DNA of 26,133 nt from UBA7328 sp002471345 (GTDB taxonomy: Bacteria; Bacteroidota; Bacteroidia; Chitinophagales; Saprospiraceae), in NCBI GenBank assembly GCA_964011275.1, contig CAXGOB010000068.1, forward strand, positions 1-26,133, written 5' to 3'. The notes under the pieces are model-generated. The model was not told the DNA's origin. It was given only the letters and a program-made list of their open reading frames with translations, and made no database searches. The position numbers were made by a program, and so were the translations under genes. Shown here one piece after another: positions 8,412 through 17,300 of this stretch (its first letter is position 1; every line of letters begins with the position of its first letter).

Positions 8412-9094
8412 GACAATTCGGATATCTCATTATAGATTTGGGATGTCTCATCATCCCTTTTATTGCAAGCTTTTATTCTCCTCGACCATTTTATAAATAC
8501 TGGAAAGCCTTTTTCTTTTCCTGTTCAGCTGTGTTAATACCGTTTGTGATATGGGACAGTATCTTTACTGCGCAAGGGATATGGGGATTCAATTCTGATT
8601 ATTTGACTGGAGTTCACTTTTTGAATCTTCCAATAGAAGAAGTACTCTTTTTCATTTGTATACCATATGCCTGTGTATTCACCTATTTTGCTTTTAAGTA
8701 TCTATTTCCCAATAACCCATTAGGAAAAGCGCACAAGTCCATCACTTTTATTTTTCTGCTGATATCATTGCTTTTTATCATCATCGGTTGGAACAAGTTG
8801 TATACTTTTTATACAGGGTTATTTACGTTTTCTATGCTTATATTTTGTCTTTGGAAGAAAGTAAATATGGGGTTCTTATACTTTACCTATTTTAGCATAA
8901 TTCCTTTTTTCATTCTTAGCAATGGCCTTCTAACCGGCTCATTATTAGAAAATCCTATAGTGTGGTATAATGACTTTGAAAATCTGGATATAAGAATAAT
9001 TACAATCCCCATAGAAGACTTCATCTATGCGCTGCTGTTAATTGCTTTGAATATTATGTTATTCGATAAATATTCTAAGTCAACTCCTAAATAG
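8408..9094 (+). CDS. Lycopene cyclase, CrtYc-CrtYd fused type
   Basis: Polytopic membrane protein of 228 residues with two repeated lycopene cyclase domains of the heterodimeric CrtYc/CrtYd type fused in one chain, as is usual in many Bacteroidota. The diagnostic acidic motifs occur once per half: LPIEEVLFF (about 74-82) and IPIEDFIYAL (about 200-209). It cyclises both ends of lycopene to beta-carotene, the substrate of the adjacent CrtZ. I chose the ATG at 8408, which overlaps the crtZ stop as ATGA. A longer frame from 8354 lies inside crtZ and lacks family similarity in its extra 18 residues. It is the last gene of the carotenoid operon; the downstream genes are convergent. Confidence 0.9.
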   Translation: MRQFGYLIIDLGCLIIPFIASFYSPRPFYKYWKAFFFSCSAVLIPFVIWDSIFTAQGIWGFNSDYLTGVHFLNLPIEEVLFFICIPYACVFTYFAFKYLFPNNPLGKAHKSITFIFLLISLLFIIIGWNKLYTFYTGLFTFSMLIFCLWKKVNMGFLYFTYFSIIPFFILSNGLLTGSLLENPIVWYNDFENLDIRIITIPIEDFIYALLLIALNIMLFDKYSKSTPK

Positions 9095-9203
9095 TAACTC
9101 CAATCCAACTTCTTAAGATGAGAAATCAATAATTCTTAATAATAGGGTCGGTATGAATTGATTTTTTGTATTTCGATTATTCCTAGTACTTCAAAGTGAT
9201 TTA

Positions 9204-9779
9204 CTAATTAATAAAAGACATTTCTTCATCAATATACTGCCGTAATTCCTCTTTAGGCTTCAGTTTGTATAAGATACTCAAACTAAATATTACGCCTAAG
9301 AGATATTGTGCATAATCGTCAATTTTATTTCTATCTTTTATCTGACCTAGAGCATGAGCTTTCTCCAGAACAACCTTATAACTGTCTTCTAAAACAGTCA
9401 TATAATCATCATAGCGCTTAACAACATTGTCATTTTCATTTCTTAATTCTACCACTGTATTGACCATGAGACAGCTCCTTGGAAAGGTTTTGTCCAGTAA
9501 TGCATCAATCAACGTGTAAAAAAAATATTTGAGAGAATCCAGACCTTCAGTCGTCTCTCTGAGCTGACTTAAAAAAGGATCAGAATAGTTCGATGTATAA
9601 TAATCTAGAGAATCCAGAAACAAGTCGTCTTTAGAGTACTTGTTATAAATAGTAGATGGACTAATGCTGAGATATTCAGACAGTTCTTTGACTGACACTC
9701 CTTTAAAACCCTTCAGCCAAAACAATTCCTGGGCTTTCTCTACTAACTCTTCATAGCTGTTATTAAGAACTCTGGCCAT
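9204..9779 (-). CDS. TetR/AcrR family transcriptional regulator (second of pair)
   Basis: 191-residue one-component repressor. The N-terminal helix-turn-helix is clear (FKGVSVKELSEYLSISPSTI, then YNKYSKDDLFLDSL, about 25-58). The C-terminal ligand domain includes RSCLMVNTVVEL (about 101-112), typical of a TetR C-terminal subfamily with a G/S-CLMVNT motif. Its ATG follows the stop of the upstream tetR gene after a single base, so the two are cotranscribed and probably translationally coupled. It is convergent to the carotenoid operon (110 bases between the stops). Control of carotenoid genes, of the SRPBCC gene or of its own operon are all possible; no operator was identified. Confidence 0.9.
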   Translation of the reverse strand: MARVLNNSYEELVEKAQELFWLKGFKGVSVKELSEYLSISPSTIYNKYSKDDLFLDSLDYYTSNYSDPFLSQLRETTEGLDSLKYFFYTLIDALLDKTFPRSCLMVNTVVELRNENDNVVKRYDDYMTVLEDSYKVVLEKAHALGQIKDRNKIDDYAQYLLGVIFSLSILYKLKPKEELRQYIDEEMSFIN

Positions 9780-9780
9780 G

Positions 9781-10335
9781 TTATGATGTAATTACTTTAA
9801 TTCCGTTATGTATATACTTTTCTCGTTCAGCAGGTGTATGAATGAGGCAGAAACTCATAGATGTACAGTACAAGCCCAACAAATGTCGAGCGCGTACAGC
9901 TGCATCTTTATTTTTGTAATTGTTCTTTGTTAACAATGCGACGAACATATTTTTGATGTCATTCAAAAAATTATCGACAAATTGATTGACCTCTTTATCG
10001 CTGTCAGCAAGCTCCGTACCTATATGAATGATATAACATCCAAGGATAGGTCTAGTCTCTTCTAAGAATGATAGGTAAAATCGTTTCAAAATAGAAACCA
10101 AGTTTCCGTCAGATAAAAGAATTGACAATTGATCCTTAGTATATCTCTCCCGATATAATTTCAAGGATTGATACAAAATTCCTTCTTTATTCGAAAATTC
10201 GTGATATAATGAAAATCGATTCACTCCAGTAGTTTCTACAATTTCATTAATAGAACAACCATTGAATCCTTTGTTCCAAAAGAGAGGAATGGACTTTTCC
10301 AAAACTCGATTTACATTATATTCTTTGTATCTCAC
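9781..10335 (-). CDS. TetR/AcrR family transcriptional regulator (first of pair)
   Basis: 184-residue TetR-family regulator. The helix-turn-helix is at about 24-50 (CSINEIVETTGVNRFSLYHE followed by FSNKEGILYQSL). The C-terminal half contains GCYIIHIGTELAD (about 98-110), equivalent to the GC-x-x-x-N-x-x-x-E segment of the same subgroup as its neighbour, so the pair may come from an old duplication, though identity is low. It is the promoter-proximal member of a two-gene unit. No effector can be inferred. The region 10336-10450 upstream should carry the promoter, but I did not recognise a convincing palindrome there. Confidence 0.9.
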   Translation of the reverse strand: MRYKEYNVNRVLEKSIPLFWNKGFNGCSINEIVETTGVNRFSLYHEFSNKEGILYQSLKLYRERYTKDQLSILLSDGNLVSILKRFYLSFLEETRPILGCYIIHIGTELADSDKEVNQFVDNFLNDIKNMFVALLTKNNYKNKDAAVRARHLLGLYCTSMSFCLIHTPAEREKYIHNGIKVITS

Positions 10336-10450
10336 AATTTACTTTGTGGTTAAAGACCCACTCGACCAAGTTATTAAAAATGTGGTAAAGCGTTGTCTTC
10401 TATGAATAGATCAAAATTCAATAAACCATAATCTGAAAAGAATAAAATCC

Positions 10451-10873
10451 TTAATTCTCGCTTTTGATCACGTTTTCTAAAGATTCTATTATCACATTAT
10501 AGAATCCTTCAAAGAGTTTTATCATCTCTGGTTCCGCTTCTGCTGAGCATTCAAATTCACATCCCCAAGTGATCTTACAATTGCTATCATCTTGTGCACT
10601 TACATTTATGGTACTCACATAACATTCTATAGGGAAAGGTCCATCTGTAATGGCATACTGCATCTCCATACGGTCATCTTCTACAAAATTAAGGACCTCA
10701 TGAATGGCCACCCCTTCTGGAAGGTAACATGTACGAGTTGCTCCAGCTCCCTCACCATTAGTTATAGATTTTTCAATAGGAGAATAAGCCTCAATTCCTT
10801 TGAAAGATGAAAGTTTATTCCATGCCTTAGCTCCTGGTACTGAGATTGTTTTGCTTACGATTACTTCTGTCAT
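10451..10873 (-). CDS. SRPBCC family (START-like) protein
   Basis: 140-residue single-domain protein of the SRPBCC/Bet v1-like superfamily, often annotated as polyketide cyclase/dehydrase or lipid transport. It begins MTEVIVSKTISVPGAKAWNK, the usual first strand and helix; next comes GAGATRTCYL (strands 2-3); the C-terminal region (MIKLFEGFYNVIIESLENVI) is the long helix that closes the hydrophobic pocket. I chose the ATG at 10873 because the first family strand starts immediately after it and an A-rich stretch precedes it. An upstream ATG at 10906 would add 11 residues of no family resemblance. It probably binds a small hydrophobic ligand. It lies on the same strand as the tetR pair (115 bases before it) and is divergent from DUF6090 copy 5. 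Confidence 0.82.
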   Translation of the reverse strand: MTEVIVSKTISVPGAKAWNKLSSFKGIEAYSPIEKSITNGEGAGATRTCYLPEGVAIHEVLNFVEDDRMEMQYAITDGPFPIECYVSTINVSAQDDSNCKITWGCEFECSAEAEPEMIKLFEGFYNVIIESLENVIKSEN

Positions 10874-11069
10874 AATTATTTTTTTTTGTTTTAAGAATGA
10901 CTGCAAGGTAGTTGGCCTTTTGAAGGAATAAAATAATAGCGTTCAGATATTCCGATATGGCATGGAGTAGCTGCCATCTTCTACTTGTTGAAATGGAATT
11001 AAATTTCAAGCAGAAAAGTCACTATGTATAAGAATATGCCATTGCTTATTCATCTTTAATGGATAAGTT

Positions 11070-11792
11070 ATGATTACCATTTTTCGAAAAATCAGGAAGA
11101 CTTTGATAGAATCCGATGCTTCAGGAAAATACTCCGTGTATGCTGTAGGAGAAGTCTTCCTATTAGTCATAGGAATTCTCATCGCTCTTCAAATCAATAA
11201 TTGGAATGAAGAAAAACAAAAAAATAAAAGAGAACTTCTTCTTCTCAATGAGCTTGTTGGAAACTTAGAAACGAATGTGCTGAATTTGAATATGGACATC
11301 GAAGTCCAAATGCGGTCTGCTGATGTAATAGATTTTCTAATTGAGCATCTGGACAATCAAAAACCCTATTTTGACTCTATGGCCTATTTTTTCTCAATGT
11401 CAGATTTTGCACCAGACGTAATTCTAGCCTCATCGGCCTTTGAGACCCTCAAGTCATCAGGGCTGGAATTGATAAAATCACCACCTCTCCGGACAGAAAT
11501 AATTAATCTATTTGAAGTTACCTATCCTTATCTGCTTCAAGAGACTAAGCGACTTGAAGATCAAGTATGGCCTGCAGTTGTCGTCCCCATGATTCAGAAA
11601 CATTTTAGAGAAGAGAAGAATAAATATATTCCTGTCAATTATGATGCTTTGCTTAATGATATTGAATTCACAAATATGCTCAGCAAAAGAGGAAGGATGA
11701 GGAAAAGTTCGACAGAGCAAAAAAGAGAGTCAAAAGCAAAAACTGAAAGAATTATTGATTTGATTAAAGAAGAAATAGAAAGAAGAACTTAG
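11070..11792 (+). CDS. DUF6090-type membrane protein, copy 5
   Basis: Intact 240-residue member. The leader (MITIFRKIRKTLIESDASGK) and helix (YSVYAVGEVFLLVIGILIAL) are more diverged than in most copies, but QINNWNEEK is retained. The core motif is AFETLKSSGLELIKSPPLR (about 117-135), and the tail ends in a basic helix (RIIDLIKEEIERR). Function unknown. It opens a second block of the array, divergent from the SRPBCC gene, and is followed by copy 6 after only 5 bases. A five-codon frame (ATG 11059, TGA 11071-11073) ends overlapping the ATG of this gene; it may be incidental. Confidence 0.85.
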   Translation: MITIFRKIRKTLIESDASGKYSVYAVGEVFLLVIGILIALQINNWNEEKQKNKRELLLLNELVGNLETNVLNLNMDIEVQMRSADVIDFLIEHLDNQKPYFDSMAYFFSMSDFAPDVILASSAFETLKSSGLELIKSPPLRTEIINLFEVTYPYLLQETKRLEDQVWPAVVVPMIQKHFREEKNKYIPVNYDALLNDIEFTNMLSKRGRMRKSSTEQKRESKAKTERIIDLIKEEIERRT

Positions 11793-11797
11793 AAACC

Positions 11798-12637
11798 ATG
11801 TTGACTCTATTCAGAAAAATCAGAAAGTCATTTATCGAATCAGGTGCAGTGAAAAAATACCTTCTCTATGCATTTGGTGAAATCGCTCTAGTGGTCATTG
11901 GAATCCTAATTGCCTTGCAGATCAGTCTTTGGAATGAATCGAAAAAGGACAGGAGAGCTGAGAATGAAGCCCTTATAAACCTTAAACTTGAATTTGATGA
12001 AAATCAAAAAAGAATGGCATTCCTAATGGATGTCAAACAGCATCAAGAGGATGAATGTCGTGCTTATTTAGAATTGGTAACTAACAATGAAGTTCCAATT
12101 GACGAAAAAATAAAAGCTGATCCTCCTAATACTTTTGCCGGAACATGGGGAGCGACAAATACTGTATTACAAAGCCTTCAAAATACAGGAGGTATTGAAA
12201 AAATTCAGAATGATTCATTAAAATTTCTATTGAATCATTGGCCTGTTCTGGTCAATCGATATGTGCAGCGGGAAAAGAGGTTTGAGGATGAATTGAATGA
12301 TTTGTTCTTATTCGAAAATGACAGAATTCCTAGAAACATTGTAAATCCTGGTACGCACAGAGACATATGGCCTGGAGACTACTTACCTAACGATATGAAT
12401 ATTCTTCGTGATTCTTTAATAAAAGAACTAATTGTTGACTTCAGATATCAGAATTTCATATCCACTATGGCAAACACCCTTTATATCCAATTGATATTGG
12501 CTACTGATATTCAGGACAATTACGTGTCTATTACTCGACTTATAGTTGCAGAACTTAAAAACAGGGGCATAGATGCTGAATCCATAAAAAAAGGCAATGC
12601 TTCAATTCTGAATCAAAGAGACATTAATTCTCATTAA
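11798..12637 (+). CDS. DUF6090-type membrane protein, copy 6
   Basis: The longest copy, 279 residues. The N-terminal module is conserved (MLTLFRKIRKSFIESGAVKK, helix YLLYAFGEIALVVIGILIAL), but the motif after the helix reads QISLWNE instead of QINNWNE. The extracytoplasmic part has about 30 extra residues in its middle and C-terminal parts, including a Pro-rich stretch (RIPRNIVNPGTHRDIWPGDY, about 179-198). The core motif is LQSLQNTGGIEKIQNDSLK (about 125-143). Function unknown. It begins 5 bases after copy 5, and copy 7 appears to begin 5 bases after its stop, so copies 5-7 form one transcription unit. Confidence 0.85.
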   Translation: MLTLFRKIRKSFIESGAVKKYLLYAFGEIALVVIGILIALQISLWNESKKDRRAENEALINLKLEFDENQKRMAFLMDVKQHQEDECRAYLELVTNNEVPIDEKIKADPPNTFAGTWGATNTVLQSLQNTGGIEKIQNDSLKFLLNHWPVLVNRYVQREKRFEDELNDLFLFENDRIPRNIVNPGTHRDIWPGDYLPNDMNILRDSLIKELIVDFRYQNFISTMANTLYIQLILATDIQDNYVSITRLIVAELKNRGIDAESIKKGNASILNQRDINSH

Positions 12638-12669
12638 AAATTCTGTGCACATTTCTAAGAAAAATAAGA

Positions 12670-13359
12670 ATGTCATTTTTTAAATCTAGTCGTACAAGTA
12701 GATATCTGCTGTATGCATTTGGAGAGATCTTCCTAGTGGTCATAGGAATTCTTATCGCTTTACAAATCAATAATTGGAACGAGTGGAGGAGGGACAGAAC
12801 AAAAGAGAAACAAGTTTTAAATGAAATTTTAGTCTCTCTTGAAAAGAATAAAGAAGTTCTTTTGGATCGATTGTATTGGATCAATGAATTTCAGAAATCC
12901 AGTCAAGTTATACTGATGTCTCTAGATGGTAAAATTCCATTTTCAGATACCCTTGGAACTCATTTTTCTCGCGCTCGGTTTACTGGAGTTGGAAATATTT
13001 CAGGGTTATGTTCAGAGTCAGGATATACTGCTCTCAAATTAACTGGTTACAACATTATAAAATCCGACAATCTCAAACTCAAAATAGTTGAAGCATTTGA
13101 ATCCACACTCCCAGTATTATTTGCAGCTGCCGAGTATAATTTTCACAAGAACTTACAAGAATACTACCTTAGAAATTTCAAGGATGGGGGAAAACTCCCT
13201 CATGACTTTAGTCTATTGAAACAAGATTTATACTTTCAAGAAATGATTTCAAATATCATAGGGTATAGAAATCGAATCAAATATAGAATAGAAAATTATC
13301 TCAATGAAAGTGATAAACTCATGATGGATATCAGACAAGCTTTAAAGGACAGAAGTTAG
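12670..13359 (+). CDS. DUF6090-type membrane protein, copy 7, start codon altered
   Basis: The first ATG at 12670 gives 229 residues and omits the conserved leader. The same frame extends upstream: CTG at 12643, then TGC ACA TTT CTA AGA AAA ATA AGA, encoding CTFLRKIR, the family leader. CTG thus sits where other copies have ATG, five bases after the copy 6 stop, the same spacing as between copies 5 and 6. Either CTG is used (238 residues) or translation moved to the internal ATG. The helix (YLLYAFGEIFLVVIGILIAL), QINNWNEWRRDR, core motif (YTALKLTGYNIIKSDNLK) and the PHDFSLLKQDLYFQEM pattern are intact. Function unknown. The nearest relative in the window seems to be copy 10, which shares the NNWNEWR-DR segment. 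Confidence 0.8.
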   Translation: MSFFKSSRTSRYLLYAFGEIFLVVIGILIALQINNWNEWRRDRTKEKQVLNEILVSLEKNKEVLLDRLYWINEFQKSSQVILMSLDGKIPFSDTLGTHFSRARFTGVGNISGLCSESGYTALKLTGYNIIKSDNLKLKIVEAFESTLPVLFAAAEYNFHKNLQEYYLRNFKDGGKLPHDFSLLKQDLYFQEMISNIIGYRNRIKYRIENYLNESDKLMMDIRQALKDRS

Positions 13360-13410
13360 TCTAACTCTTACCAGAAATATGAGAATATTCACACTTCAAA
13401 AAGAATCAAC

Positions 13411-14133
13411 ATGTTCACACTGCTGCGAAAAATAAGAAGTTCTTTGATCGAATCTGGATCTACAAAAAAGTACTTGTTTTACGCAATTGGAGAAATTCTG
13501 CTGGTAATTATTGGAATAATCAAAAATTAGATAGAATTCAAAAACAAGCATATTTAGTCAGTCTAAAAAAAGATTCTAAAGTTGATTTAGATGGACTATA
13601 TCAATTAATTAAAAGAGCTGAAAACTATATAGCAAAATTTGATTCTCTCTCTGCAATTATCTGAAAAATTAACAAAAGAGAAATTAGATTTGATGGGTAT
13701 TCAAAGACAAACATACTTTCTAAAAGATGATACATATGGAGAGATTATTCCCAATGGACATTTAAAACTGCTACCTGATAGTGTAAAATCTGTCTTTATG
13801 GATTTAAATTCACTTTTCAAATTAACCAATAAGATTGACAGCGAATCCGCAAGACAATTAAACACTCAGCACCTTAAAATGGCAGATTACTATGAACTAA
13901 AAAGGCTTATTCGTACTAGCGAGTATAAAGTAACAATAGGTGAGAATACAGATCCATTGGAAGCGATTCTAGTATATAGAAATTATATTAATGTTTGTTA
14001 TGATTGGATGAAGACTCAGCTCTATTTCTATGGTCTATTAAGAAAAAACATCAAGAACTTCTTATTTCAATCGAAACTGAGGATATTCTATAGATCCAGA
14101 CTCTTAAGATTTGAGCACTATTTCTATGTTTAA
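13411..14133 (+). pseudogene. DUF6090-type membrane protein, copy 8, degenerate
   Basis: The ATG at 13411 opens a normal leader (MFTLLRKIRSSLIESGSTKK) and helix start (YLFYAIGEILLVIIGI), then the frame hits TAG at 13528-13530. The sequence expected between IGI and NWN is missing. A 31-base deletion between two copies of ATTGGAAT would remove it and give the frame seen. Family-like sequence then continues in a second frame (WNNQKLDRIQKQAYLVSLKK) to a TC-repeat at 13644-13652. There it moves to a third frame that is open to 14133. A further shift at the A run 14043-14048 would restore the expected C-terminal helix (HQELLISIETEDIL) ending at TAG 14091-14093. Three independent indels make this a clear pseudogene. 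It was originally the fourth gene of the copy 5-8 block. Confidence 0.85.
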
Positions 14134-14355
14134 ATCTGAATGGTTTCATAATATATATGGAAAAGTATTAAAAATGAAAAGCTCATCTGCGAAATAGAAG
14201 CGTGTTTAGAGTAGCAAATCTCTCCAAAGATCATGGATGATTAAATCATTGAGATCAAAACAAAGTATCAACCTTTCATTCATATAGCTCAATATCTACT
14301 CACGCCTTCGATGAGGCACCTACACATGCATAAAAGAGAACCTAAATAAATTCAC

Positions 14356-17300
14356 CTAAGGCCTTGTAGACTTCACACGCATATCCAACCTAGGAAGCAA
14401 TTTCAATATTTCATTGATTTCTCTGATGCTGCCTTCTTTTGTCTCTTCTAGAAGCTGAGTTTTTTCCTTTGACTCCTCCACTAGAGTATCTGACCTTTCT
14501 AATTGTGAAGCTGTAGGCCGAGCAGGTACTCGATCTATAGCAAATAGAATAGACATTATCTCCTCACGAAGTCTTGGTCTTGTTCTATAATTCATTGATC
14601 CTGGAGGACGCATTAATTCATTTCGTTGCGCATCTAGCTCCTTGTAGACCTTTAAGATCTTTTCTATTTCATTCTCATATTTTTCTGCATCCTCTGATTT
14701 CAATCTTTTTTTGAGGTTGGAGAGCTGCTCTTTCAGTGCATCGATATCGTTTATCATTACATGAGTGTGAGACAAAAGATTAGTCAATCTCTTTCCTTCC
14801 GCACTTATTTCATCATAATTTTCTTGAGTCAATTCTAATCTAGGATCCGCTTTAACTACGATCTCCTTTGTATGTGTCTCTCCAGCCACTTCGATGGTAG
14901 CTGTATAAATACCAGGCTGAACTGTTGGTCTAAAATTGCCTCTAAATCCTCCACTGACACTATTTGTGAGTTTAGTAGGCTCATCTGCACGTAAGTCCCA
15001 GTTGATCCTATTTATTCCTGCTATCAATGTAGAATCTTCTATCGTCCTCACAAGAGCACCATTAGCATCCATAATCGACACCTTTGTCAAAACTTCTGGT
15101 TTAGCTTTAAGTCTGATATTAATGTTGGCACCGTATTTTGGATTATCAGCCTTATATGTACGTTGCCCCAGGTTTTCTATTTGAGTATACATATGCCACT
15201 TCGTTGTAGGTCTCACATCATGGACTGTAGCATTTTCAGTAGAAGAGTTGTTATTCATATTGAGAAGTGGTCGAGCATCATCCATTATCCACACTCCACG
15301 ACCATGAGTACCCACTATGATATCTCCTTCTCTAGGATGTATTCTAATGTCTCTTACAGATACTGGTGGTAGATTGTTGTTAATCTTGGTCCAGTTGTTA
15401 CCCATATCCCAACTGATGAAAGCTCCATGCTCCATACCAATGACTAAAGTATTTGGATTGACAGGGTCCTGTCTTATCACTTTTACATAGTCATCCGTTG
15501 GAAGTCCATTCACTATTTTCTTCCACGTTTTACCAAAATTGGTAGTCATATAAGCATAAGGAGTAAAATCATCATTTCTATGATTGTCTATAGCGACGAA
15601 TGCTGTTCCAGCATCATGTTCAGATGCATGAATTTTACCTATCCACGAAAATTTTGGAAGCCCAGGTAATTTTGAATTTACATTTTTCCAATTGGCACCA
15701 CCGTCAGTCGTAACTTGGAGATTACCATCATCTGTACCTGCATAAATTACCCCTTCTTGCACTGGTGATTCAGCAATATAAAGGACACTACAATGAAATT
15801 CAGCTGCAGTATTATCTTGATAAATAGTACCACCAGAAGTAGCTTGCTTGCTTTTATCGTTAGTGGTCAGGTCCGGGCTGATCACGGTCCAAGAGTGCCC
15901 CCGATTATTACTTTTGAAGACTACATTACCTCCAAAATAAACAGTATTAGGATCATGAGGAGAAATATGAAGTGGAGCATCCCAATTGAATCGATATTTG
16001 TGATCTTCTATAGCATCTCCGGCAGAGCCCGTTATTTTAGGGAAAGGGTGAATACTTCTGACAACTCCTGTATTGGCATTCACATGAAAAGGTACCCCAC
16101 CCTGTAAGTTGGTATATATCTCATGTTCACTTCCTGGAATAGGTACTGCAAAATATCCATCCCCATAACTGAGTCTTTGCCAATGACGTTTAAGAATCCC
16201 TGCTCCATTGAGAGAGTTTGAGGGACCTCTCCAACAGCCATTGTCCTGAAGTCCACCATAAACATTATAAGGGTCCAGCATATCAATGTCCAATTGATAA
16301 AATTGAGACAGCTCGATATTATTTATGATATCCCAATTGGCGCCTTCGTCCCAAGAAAGCTGATATCCTCCATCACTACCACTGATCAAAAAATCAGAGT
16401 TAGTCGGGTCAATCCAAAATGCTTGATGATCTCCATGAACTCCTCGTGCAATTCGATCAAAATTAGCACCTCCATCAGTAGATTTAAATAGTCCTCCAGA
16501 TAATGAAAACAAGGTATTCTCATTGGTGGGATCCACACGTATATCACTATAGTAAAAAGGTCTAAAGTTTATGTTCTTATTGTCATTGACCATCTTCCAA
16601 CTGTTGCCATAGTCAGTAGATTTGAATAGAGATCCTTTGTCTTTAAATTCAGAAATGACATAGACTATATTAGGGCTTGACTGAGCAACTTGTACTCCTA
16701 CACGGGCCATATCACTTTTAGGAAATCCTTTCATGATCTTCTCCCACGTATCACCACCATCCTTTGATCTATAAACTGCAGTCTCTTTTCCTCCACCATC
16801 AAATCTCCACGGCAATCGTCTAAATGTCCACATTCCGGCATACATAATCCGTGGATTAGAAAGATCTATATCCATATCGGAGCAGCCTGTATCCTCATCC
16901 AAATACAGTACTTTAATCCAGTTTTTTCCCCCATCTACAGTTTTAAAAACTCCTCGATCAGGATTAGGGCCCCATTCTCTGCCCAAGGCACAAACACATG
17001 CCACGTCTGGATCATTGGGATCCACCACAATACGCTTTATCCTTTCTGTACCCTCTAGACCTATATGTTCCCATGATTCTCCAGCATCTGTGGATCTGTA
17101 TACGCCGTGTCCATAGCCTACACTATTTCTAGGATCTCCTTCTCCGCTGCCTAGATATATGACATTATGATCAGACGGTGCCAGCTTTATAGCCCCTACG
17201 CTATATGACTTTTGGTCTGTGAATATCTCTTTAAATGTAGTTCCCCCATTAGTCGTTTTATGAAGTCCTCCATCTGCACCTGCTATATAAAAAATAGATG

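Noticed and set aside
9124..9167. Possible terminator after the carotenoid operon (AATCA...ATTC with GAATTGATT and a T run)
   Set aside because: The stem needs a three-base bulge and is AT-only with a long loop; too weak to list as a feature.
10827..11009. Minus-strand 60-residue open frame upstream of the SRPBCC gene
   Set aside because: It overlaps the SRPBCC start in another frame, has low-complexity composition and no family features.
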